64,000 nt of DNA. Origin: Paulinella micropora (taxonomy: Eukaryota; Cercozoa; Imbricatea; Euglyphida). Below are positions 56,489-64,000 of this stretch, piece after piece. A program made the position numbers and the translations under genes. Position 1 is the stretch's first letter; every line of letters starts with the position of its first letter. The notes under the pieces are model-generated. The model had not been told where the DNA came from. It made no database searches and saw only the letters and a list, made by a program, of their open reading frames with translations. Location of the stretch: assembly GCA_009731375.1 (NCBI GenBank), contig BJOX01000022.1, forward strand, positions 699,775 to 763,774, read 5' to 3'.

Positions 56489-58762
56489 ATGGCAAGACCT
56501 CTCGTAGAGAGTGTTCAGACTATTCGAAGCGACTTCAATGGAGAAGGATATCTGACCATCAACGGTCTGCCTGATGTTGTCAGAGTGGCGGATGTCGACT
56601 TGCCAGAAAAAGTTCGCAGCAAGTACTGGGATTGGCCTGTCAGTTGGAACGAACTTGCTCCCAACGTGATCTACTCGTACAACGCGACGACCAAGAGACG
56701 TTCTGCTGCTGGTCTTTGGGAAAATGCACCGGTGCCTGCGCAGGGAGGACGCCTTCAGCGTCGGAGGCCTGCACCCCCTGCCCCAGCCCCACCCCCACCC
56801 CCCCCAGCCCCACTCACCGGCTGTGTCCCTGATGGGAAAGTGGCTGTGAAAGAAAGTGCACCCCCACCTGCCAAGAAAGCCAAAGTAGACAAACCCAAGA
56901 AGCATGCCAAGAAAGCCAAAGCTCCGGATCCCAATAAGACCAAGCAACCGATTAAGCAACATGATAAAGCAAAAGCACTCACTCAGGTCACCTAGTACTG
57001 TCATGTGTTTCTCATTTGTTTAATCGGTTGCCTCGTTGCAAATATTGACAATTCGTAGAAGTTTTTTCCATGTAGGCACCCCCTAAGGCACCGGAACTGC
57101 CCAAGGCTGCCGACGCGGTCAAGAATCCCAAGGGACTTCAGGTTTTCATCGGTACAAACTATGGGTCAATCTCTCAATTCGTGAACTATTCAGAAAGATG
57201 TGGAAGTAACTGGTCCGGACAAGCCACAGGCGGTCCAGGACAACAAGGCCAAGGTCCCCCCGCAATCGACATCTTCGCCGGAAACCCCGAAGTCACCAGA
57301 GTCGTCACCAATTCCCTCGACCCCGAGTCCGGAAGACGAGATCAGCCCGGAGGAAACCCGCCGTCTTAAGCAGGCTGACGGTTGGTTCTTCGCAACCGAC
57401 AATTATTTTTTGTTACCAAAGGAACCAGGGGGCAAGCCACCAGACTGCATCTTGGGCTCAGTGCTCGCGTACTCCACTTCGACAGGCTTGCATCGAAGGC
57501 TGACTTCAGTTCCCAACATGGTGTCAAAACGAATGGGCAATTATCCGTGTGAGATCAAAGACAAACTGGTTATCGTGGGTAAAACTCCTGAAGTAGTCAC
57601 TGTTCTTGGGTAAACACTTTCTAATAAATACTGACTCTTTGAAATTTATTGACTTGTAGTTTGGGTGAAAAGCATGCCTTGACTCGCGGCAAAAGGGAAG
57701 CACATCCCTACTGCATTATTGTCGGTCGTATTGTTAAAAAGAAAGGTAAAGGTCAACTTCCATTCAAGCAAATACTGCGAATGAGTTGGAAACTGGTTGA
57801 CGTGGATCAGAGTAGGTTGGCCGGAAAATGCCGTCCGGATGAATGGGCCGAATGGAGCAAGTTGATGCACGCTTACGACGCAAGGAAGATAAGTCCCAAG
57901 GACACTCCACCGGAAATGTTGGAATTCGTTCCCTTGGATAAACAGTTGTTTGACACTGAATCTGACGCTGAACCGGAAGAAGAAACTTTGCCTCCGCCTG
58001 ACGAAGAGGCCAACTTGAAGCAGGTGGAGAGTGAGTCTGAGTTTCCTGTCAAGGCTGTCAAGAAGTTGAAGTGCCCGGAATATTTCTTCAAGACGAAGGG
58101 GGAAAAACGCGAAAGCAAGAAACCACAGAAGTTTGAATTCTCGTCGCCGCCCGCGGTCAAGAAGCAAAAAACCCCAAAGGTATTTGTCTTACCTTGCGAT
58201 GAGTCACTTGCAAATGATGTATTGATAGCCTCCTAAGAGTAAGAGTCCTAAGACTCCTACCCCGCCGAAGGCTGAGGTGCTGAAGCCAACAGTGCCTCCA
58301 GCTTCAAATGTTCAGGTTCAATCGTCTGATCCAACCGTTGTCAAAATGTTGCAAGAGTTGTTGAAAATGCAACAGCAAAAAAAACCTAGTAACGCTGCAC
58401 CTGTGCCTCAGCCACTCGTTACGCCTACGCCTGAAACTCCAGAGCGGTCTGCAACTCCAGCGCAATATATTAATAACAGTGTAATTACACCTGAACTGAT
58501 TGCTCAAGCTGTTGTAAAAGCACAGCAACAACAACAATCCCAGTTTGCTCCAGCAGTTGACTTTGGCATCAACACAGGCGGCTATGCTGTAAGCGTGCCT
58601 CAAGCCAACGCCTGCCAACAAACGTATTATGCAAATCAACAGCAAGTTCCACAGCCCAACCTTTATCAAAATCATTTGCTTGTTAACGAGCAGGAACTAG
58701 CGCGACAACAACAAATTCAACGCAACAACTTCGTGCGAATGGCTATGTGGACGGGTTATTAA
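56489..58762 (+). CDS. Unrecognised accessory protein of the transposon, five exons
   Basis: Exons 56,489-56,986, 57,076-57,141, 57,194-57,609, 57,660-58,179 and 58,238-58,762 join in frame over GT-AG introns of 89, 52, 50 and 58 bp. The start chosen is MARPLVESVQTIRSDFNGEG; an earlier in-frame ATG at 56,375 exists. The protein has a globular N-terminus, a Pro-rich then Lys-rich linker, a globular middle (ADGWFFATDNYFLLPKEPGG, CILGSVLAYSTSTGLHRR, YCIIVGRIVKKKGKGQLPF) with strand-rich character, an acidic stretch, and a Gln-rich C-terminus. I know no family. It may help the transposase bind DNA or enter the nucleus. Confidence 0.75.
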
Positions 58763-58937
58763 ATATGATCCTGGTTTAAATTTTCTCTAAGTTAGTTCCA
58801 GTATTGAATCTAAAGTAAAACATCAAAAACACTATTAATATTGTTAATACTAACTACCCGCAACTGAACCCGCTTGTAAACTTAGCTTTCTGATGTTCAC
58901 ATATGCAATTTGACTTAGGAAAAAATTACAGTGATAT
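58763..58937. other. Sequence between the accessory gene and the right TIR
   Basis: AT-rich, with no gene; likely a 3' untranslated region. Confidence 0.55.
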
Positions 58938-59494
58938 CATAAAAAATTAAGTTTTGAAGTCAAGTTCTGAATATGTTTTCGATGGTGCCGGTCGGAAATA
59001 ACATTATATTCAGTTGAATTATCATCTACATCAAAGATCCCGCTCAAAAAACCTGCCAGGGGATGTCTTGATCACATTTTTCTGACTTGGGAAAATTTAA
59101 ATGGTGAAAACACTGTAAATACATACAAAATTTGAATTTTTGAATTCAAATTTTAATATTTTCACTTTAAATCTTTTCTAAATTGTTGAATTAATTAATG
59201 TTAATGATTAGAACACATAAAACAATAAAAGCCATGTAGTATTAATAGAAAGCGACCGCTTGCAAAATCAGTAAATTTAATGAAAATAGTTCCCACTCCT
59301 AGCATATATTTCGCTGCCGGTGAACTTGAAATGAGTGTGTTAGAGTATGTACAAGCGTTGTTTTTTCATTCCTGCTCATAATAAGTAAATAATATAGCTT
59401 TTGGAATCATTTCTGCAAGTATTTCAGATATTCTGAAAATCATCGGGAAAAATTTCGTGAAATCCGTATATTAGGTTTCGTCGTAATGTTTGTT
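58938..59494. repeat. Right terminal inverted repeat
   Basis: 557 bp, the inverse of 51,140-51,696 with very few differences. It is followed by the duplicated CTAA. Confidence 0.95.
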
Positions 59495-59814
59495 CTAATG
59501 ATATCATTAATGGAAAAGACCAAGATGATACACCGGAAGAAAGCAGTGAGAGCGACGATGAAGAATGTGATTTTACCGACATTATCGCAGAAAAGATGGC
59601 TACAATGAAAATAAGAAGAAAGAGAGCGGAAGCAAAGAAGAAAGTAAGTAAAAAGCCTGTGCCTGAGCCTGAACCTAATGAGAGCGAAAGCGAAAGTGAA
59701 GAAAGCGAAGAAGAAGAGCCAAAGCCTAAACCTAAAAAAGGAAGTGGTAAGAAGTCAAACATATCTGTAATGTTTATAATCAATCAGAGAAGCCAAACAA
59801 AAAAGAAAAAATAA
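59495..59814 (+). pseudogene. PLV gene interrupted by the transposon, 3' part
   Basis: It reads in phase with 50,958-51,139 across the empty CTAA site. It has a Ser/Asp/Glu-rich segment (DDTPEESSESDDEECDF), IIAEKMATMKIRRKRAEAKK, a Pro/Glu/Ser repeat and a basic C-terminus ending at 59,814. Function unknown. Confidence 0.8.
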
Positions 59815-59877
59815 TGAAATAGATAGAGTGTTTTTAAAGTTTTAGTTATAAGGAAAAAATCTAATTTATAATATACA

Positions 59878-60888
59878 ATGGATAATAAGCACACAAATCA
59901 GCAAGAAGAAAATCCTGAGCAGACAGAGCAGAAAGAAAATGAACAAAAGGATAAATTAGAGGAGGCACTTGAAATACATAATCAATCTAAGCCAACTAAG
60001 ATATGGAATACGATAACAACACCTGAAGCTAAACAACTGAGCCAAGTTTTTATTGACTTAATGGATATGTCAAAGGTGGCAACTAAGAAAGGAAATGCTA
60101 ATTATAATTTTGGACTAGTAGCCATTGATCTCTATAGCAGTCGTGGCTGGATTGAACCGATTAAAAACAAAACAACAGGCTATGTTTTGGAAGGTCTCAA
60201 AAAATATTTACAAAAGAAGTTCCAGAAAGAACTACATCAGATAACGGCGGTGAGTTTAAGGGACAAGTGGCTGAATATTTTAGACAGAACAATATTGAAC
60301 ACAGACCGGTTCAAGTAGGCGACCACAGAACTATGGGGATAATAGATAGATTTATTAAAACGATTAGAAACGAATTAAATTTGATATGGGAAGTTAATGA
60401 AAATTTTGAGTGGGTTCCTATTATTCATGAGGTTGTTGATGCTTATAATAAAACATATTACAACACAATTAAAGCAGTGCCAATTAATGTCTATGACGGG
60501 ACTGAAAAAAACACACAGGAAATATACAGAAATCCTTTAATCAATGAATTTCCAAAGGGAACAAGAGTGAGAAAAGAACTTGAACGAACTATTTTCTCAA
60601 AGGGAGATAAACAATTTAGTAGAGCAGTCTATAAAGTTCGAGGCAGTAAAGGCTTCAAATTCATACTTAGTGAAGAGGACTTAGTAAGGGCTAGTGAATG
60701 ATTAAATACTAATGTTGATGAGCAACAGGAAGAAGAAGAACAGGCAGAGCAGTTAGTTAGCAGAGAAAGTTAAACAAATTACGAAAGAGAACAAGACAAA
60801 AGAACAACTAAAAAGAGAAAGTATTGACAGCGATAATATAAGAACTTCAACACGATCTAAATGGAAAGTTGATAAATTAGACCTTTAA
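59878..60888 (+). pseudogene. Retrovirus-like integrase (rve), polinton type
   Basis: TATAATATACA precedes the ATG. After a charged start the core reads SQVFIDLMDMSKVAT (first Asp), LVAIDLYSSRGWIEPIKNKT, and after a shift near 60,225 TTSDNGGEFKGQVAEYF (second Asp) and MGIIDRFIKTIRNEL (the GIIDRF form typical of PLV integrases). An SH3/chromo-like C-terminus (SKGFKFILSEEDLVRA) and, after another shift, a basic tail ending VDKLDL complete it. It would integrate the PLV genome. Confidence 0.88.
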
Positions 60889-61480
60889 TAACAGAATACA
60901 TTTAATCCTATAAGGTTATCAAAATGTTTATTTGTTTTTTGATGAGTTGATTTATTTCTTTTAGTGTAAAACAACCGCATTCACATACAATATTTTCTTT
61001 TGCTTTTTTATTTAATATGTCTTTATTTTGTTGCGTGTATGATAGTTGGTATTGTTTCATTTTTTCATCATTATATTTTATCCATTGCTTAAAGTATTGT
61101 TTTATTCCATCTTTATTATCTTCTTTCCATTGTTTTCTGTATTGTTTAAAATAATCTTTATTGTATTCACACCATTCCTTTGTAGTTCTACCCGCAATCT
61201 TTTTATTAACGTAATTTTCTGTGTGTCTTATTATTTCTCCTTCTCTCTTACCAAGTTCCATTCTATTATTACAAGGAAACATTTTAATAAGTTCAATGTA
61301 GTTATCATTATATTTCAAAATCTCAAAAGAAGATACATATTTAATTTTATGTTCATAGTCTTTCCTATGAGCATATAATCTTTTATGTAGTGGATTTAAT
61401 GTAGAACCAATATATATTTTGTCTGTCTGGTGTGAGAGGATAACATAAATCTTTCCTTGCTTGTAGTCTGGCATTGTCAT
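60885..61480 (-). pseudogene. GIY-YIG nuclease with C-terminal zinc finger, frameshifted near the end
   Basis: QGKIYVILSHQTDKIYIGST holds the GIY and YIG motifs, followed by LHKRLYAHRKDY with conserved Arg and His. A charged helical linker of repeated FKQ(Y/W)xKQW units follows. The C-terminal finger starts IVCECGCFTLK; a shift puts its His residues in the next frame (STHQKTNKHFDN). The same CXCG...HXXXXKH finger closes the 34,145 gene. The gene ends overlap the integrase end tail-to-tail by four bases. Confidence 0.82.
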
Positions 61481-61534
61481 TTTATGTATTATTTTGTAGT
61501 TATCCTTAAATGGAAATCATTAGATTAGTTTTAC

Positions 61535-61900
61535 TATCTGTACTATCCCCAACGATAGCTCAATGGAAGAGTAAGTCGGTAATATAACCAAACACAGTCC
61601 TCAAAAAAAGAGAATGATGTCTCGTTATATTAGCTCAGTGACGCAAAGACAAAAAGCCACCAAAAGACCAGGATCAAATTGGCATTTCAGACGTGTCCGG
61701 CCAGACGAAATCTATAAATAAGTTTTTTACCGGATAATTCGGGGGGTGATGTACATAGTACCCCCTCCCAGTTTTTTGTGGCGGAACTTCGTTTCCGACA
61801 TAATACGCTTTGAACTAATTTCTTTTCTGACTAAGATTCGTTTAGAGTTATGTATGAAGATACATCAACCCACGAATTAGCAGTTATAAAACAACAATGA
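61535..61900 (+). ncRNA. Structured repeat, copy 1 (candidate ncRNA or SINE)
   Basis: It starts near CTATCTGTACTATCCCCAAC. Helix arms TAATATAAC (61,580-61,588) and GTTATATTA (61,624-61,632) pair perfectly. TAGCTCAATGGAAGAG resembles a tRNA A box, GGATCAAATTGG a weak B box, and TTTTTT at about 61,731 could stop Pol III. Further hairpins lie at GGGGGGTGATG...TACCCCCTCCC, GGCGGAA...TTCCGAC and ATGTAT/ATACAT. Copies 2 and 3 keep these features. Strand is taken from the A-box direction. Confidence 0.6.
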
Positions 61901-63027
61901 TACTTGCCCCGGTACCAATCGTATATATACTCTAGCACATTCAGTATCTATATTAAAATCTTCCTCTTTCTTCTGTCGATAAGATATTTGTGCAGTATGT
62001 CCAAGTATAATGTTTTATGGTTGAGTAATAATGTAATGTCGCCATTTCCATATATATGTAATAACCGGTCGTCGGTTTCCATAAATACATTTACTTTTTG
62101 TGAAGACATACCCTTGTATAAATCGGTATCATTTAATATAGTGTCAGGTGATCAAGTCTGACGACTATATCCGAAGTTGGGTTGAGTGCGCCCTAACCTT
62201 GCGATATGCCGATACAAGTAGAGATCGATGGAATCCGGTGTAGCAGTTCATGTTATTAAACTGATATATCAGTTCTTGATTAGACTGTAGAGTCTTTAAT
62301 GAGATCATCATCCTGGTACTAATGCGGGTCGTATCCAGGAAACACCATCGCTACTCAAATTGCGATCCCGTAACGGTGCTGTTTCGTGGCCGTCTCGTCT
62401 GTCTCTGCCGAAGCAAGAGAATAGAATGCTTATTTTTTTTTCTCTGTTATTCTTATCACTCTATGCAACCTTCTTCTCCTTCTTCCTTTTCTCTGTTGAA
62501 ATAGTTATGGGGCGTCAGGCCCTACACAGAGATAACAATAGTTTGGTCAAAAGAGCTGTTTTGTAGAAGTCAGTCTGTCGTCGGACAGTGCTTCGATATT
62601 TGTCTTGCTCTTGTGTGAGAGATGTGTAATCTCCTCTGGTTTCTGCAGAGAAAATGCAAGTAAAATGATTCAGAACAGAGAGTGGGAGTGCTTTGCTCGT
62701 TTCTCCTCCGTCTGTGTGTTTGTCTGATGTTTGTTTTGCACTTATCCTACTTGGCTTTATGCAAGCAGCAAGAGGGAGTGGAGTAGGTGTGGTCTGGTGT
62801 CTTGTAGAAGAGCACACAGAAGCCAAATGTGCACAAGGGCTAAAGGTTATGCCAGCTTGTGACAAATTGATCGCTTGTTTGTAAGTTTTTTTGTTTGAGG
62901 ATGAGTAGGAGTGTTTGTTTTCGTCTGATGTCTGTGCGACAGATCAGCGAAAAATAAATTTGTGCTTATCTGATGTCTGTACAACAGATCAGAAAAGAAA
63001 TCAGCCTTTAGCTATGGACTCCAAATG
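61901..63027. other. Flanking sequence without a supported gene
   Basis: Short frames only (for example 61,904-62,161 and 62,693-62,884), without domains. Two copies of a 23-bp palindrome lie at 62,925-62,992. Confidence 0.5.
62925..62992. repeat. Two copies of a 23-bp palindrome
   Basis: CTGATGTCTGTGCGACAGATCAG (62,925-62,947) and the same with TACA in the loop (62,970-62,992). Each folds as CTGAT.CTGT with ACAG.ATCAG and a GT bulge; the loop differs and the stem is unchanged. Confidence 0.7.
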
Positions 63028-63239
63028 TACTATCCCCAACGATAGCTCAATGGAAGAGTAAGTCGGTAATATAACCAAACACAGTCCTCAAAAAAGGAGA
63101 ATGATGTCTCGTTATATTAGCTCAGTGACGCAAAGACAAAAAGCCACCAAAAGACCAGGATCAAATTGGCATTTCAGACGTGTCCGGCCAGACGAAATCT
63201 ATAAATAAGTTTTTTACTGGATAATTCGGGGGTGATGTC
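63028..63239 (+). ncRNA. Structured repeat, copy 2 (3' truncated)
   Basis: Nearly identical to copy 1 from TACTATCCCC to CGGGGGTGATGT, with the same T6 tract. It lacks the 3' hairpins. Helix arms TAATATAAC (63,067-63,075) and GTTATATTA (63,111-63,119) are unchanged. Confidence 0.6.
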
Positions 63240-63283
63240 CACATATCTTGTTGGTTTCAAAAACATCAATCAATTCTTCAATT

Positions 63284-63665
63284 GTTCTATCTGTAATGCC
63301 CCCAACGATAGCTAGTAAAAAGTCGGTAATACAACCAAACACAGTCCTCAAGAATGAGAATGATGTCTCGTTGTATTAGCTCAGTGAAGCCAAAAAGGAA
63401 AACGGCAACAGACCAGGAATAAAATGGCATCAGGTCCAATCCGGACAAATAATACTGAAAAACAAGCTGGTGCACCTGTCACCAGGAAAAGGTACTTTTT
63501 ACCGGCTACCGGGGGGTGATGCCTACAGTACCCCCTCCCGATTTTATGACGGAAATAGCATTTTCGTCATACACCTTCTGATTTCTTTCTGCAAATAGTA
63601 TGCGCTATGGAGTCATGCCACACAGCGCATCGACCCACGGATAGACGCTAAAAGACGATAAATAT
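63284..63665 (+). ncRNA. Structured repeat, copy 3 (diverged)
   Basis: Full-length but about 25-30% diverged by eye. Helix arms are TAATACAAC (63,327-63,335) and GTTGTATTA (63,370-63,378): the T-A pair of copies 1-2 became C-G. The hairpin ATGACGGAAA/TTTTCGTCAT and the hairpin ATGCGCT/AGCGCAT replace different but equally paired sequences in copy 1. GGGGGGTGATG...TACCCCCTCCC is retained. Confidence 0.6.
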
Positions 63666-63831
63666 ATCCTCATACGGCACGTCAAAGCGGATTCTCTAGC
63701 CTTTCTTGTAAATTTTGAACTCCTTTCCCTCAATTTTTTTTTCGGCAGTATGTCAAGAACAAACGTACTATTAATAAAAAAAATACAAAAAACGTGGTGC
63801 TGTAGTACGATTTCCCCTTTGATCTCCTTCT

Positions 63832-63998
<167 letters not shown>

Positions 63999-64000
63999 GT

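Larger units (their letters stand above)
51140..59494. mobile_element. 8.4-kb DNA transposon with 557-bp TIRs and a DUF7869-like transposase
   Basis: Inverted repeats of 557 bp (51,140-51,696 and 58,938-59,494) start AACAAACATTACGACGAAAC and are almost identical. A 4-bp direct duplication CTAA flanks them (51,136-51,139 and 59,495-59,498). The interrupted PLV reading frame is continuous when one CTAA and the element are left out, which proves the boundaries. Two divergent intron-bearing genes occupy the interior. The coding sequence has one apparent frameshift, so the element may be recently inactive or carry a sequencing error. Confidence 0.93.
34000..61535. mobile_element. Endogenous polinton-like virus (PLV), degenerate
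   Basis: The segment combines a protein-primed DNA polymerase B, double-jelly-roll major capsid, single-jelly-roll penton, Ulp1-type protease, FtsK/HerA-type packaging ATPase, retrovirus-like integrase and GIY-YIG nuclease. This is the gene set of polintons and polinton-like viruses of protists. It is AT-rich compared with the retroelements to its left. Replication genes read rightward and virion genes leftward, meeting near 39,900. Nearly every gene carries frameshifts or stops, so it is a fossil. The ends are approximate: I found no certain terminal repeats or target duplication. A transposon at 51,140-59,494 is nested inside. Confidence 0.9.

Noticed and set aside
61560-61700. tRNA gene
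   Set aside because: A-box- and B-box-like strings are present, but there is no cloverleaf with acceptor stem, anticodon arm and T-arm. A SINE or other RNA fits better.
61690-61725. Hammerhead ribozyme core (GACGAAAT after a small stem)
   Set aside because: The required CUGAUGA box is absent upstream in all three copies.

Overview
The window looks like gene-poor nuclear DNA of a microbial eukaryote, probably an alga or other protist. I see no convincing host gene. Nearly all of it is mobile or viral DNA in nested layers, separated by long microsatellites: CTA near 0.5 kb, GATA at 31.8-33.0 kb, GA near 33.5 and 55.6 kb, ATT at the right end. Short GT-AG introns (50-89 bp) in one element show a spliceosomal host. 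The evidence for an aquatic or algal host is indirect: a polinton-like virus (PLV) and Ty1/copia elements of unusual layout. I cannot name the species. Assembly gaps lie at 5,332-5,341 and 23,121-23,130.

Left half (about 2-31 kb). A decayed LTR retroelement, 'element G', runs from its 5' LTR (before 2.0 kb to 12,017, interrupted) to its 3' LTR (23,131-23,711 plus 31,013-31,036). Inside are a Gag-like ORF, a CCHC knuckle, a possible protease, about 6 kb of unrecognised ORFs with internal repeats, and a Ty3/gypsy-type RNase H; I find no reverse transcriptase or integrase. One Ty1/copia element sits in each LTR. Copia-1 (2,266-11,687, 240-bp LTRs, TSD AGTCA) lies in the 5' LTR and copia-2 (23,712-31,012, LTRs about 300 bp, TSD GAAGA) in the 3' LTR. 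Each LTR keeps the empty target site for the insertion in the other, so both boundaries are exact. Both copias have the order Gag-PR-IN-RT-RNase H, carry an extra zinc-binding module between Gag and protease, and are broken by stops and frameshifts.

Right half (about 34-61.5 kb). This is an AT-rich endogenous PLV. On the plus strand it has an AP2-like protein and a protein-primed DNA polymerase B. A minus-strand virion block follows: fibre protein, double-jelly-roll major capsid, penton, coiled-coil/Ulp1-type protease, small basic virion protein, packaging ATPase, membrane protein and an S74-type tail fibre. At the right end are a retrovirus-like integrase and a GIY-YIG nuclease. Almost every gene has frameshifts or stops, so this is a relic. 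Palindromic intergenic modules recur between its virion genes with compensatory stem changes.

Inserted in one PLV gene is a complete-looking 8,355-bp DNA transposon (51,140-59,494) with 557-bp terminal inverted repeats and a 4-bp CTAA duplication; the PLV reading frame is continuous across the empty site. It carries two divergent intron-containing genes: a DUF7869-like DDE transposase with a SAP-like motif, and an unrecognised accessory protein. Right of the PLV, three copies of a 200-380-bp repeat preserve hairpins through compensatory substitutions, which suggests a structured RNA or SINE-like family.
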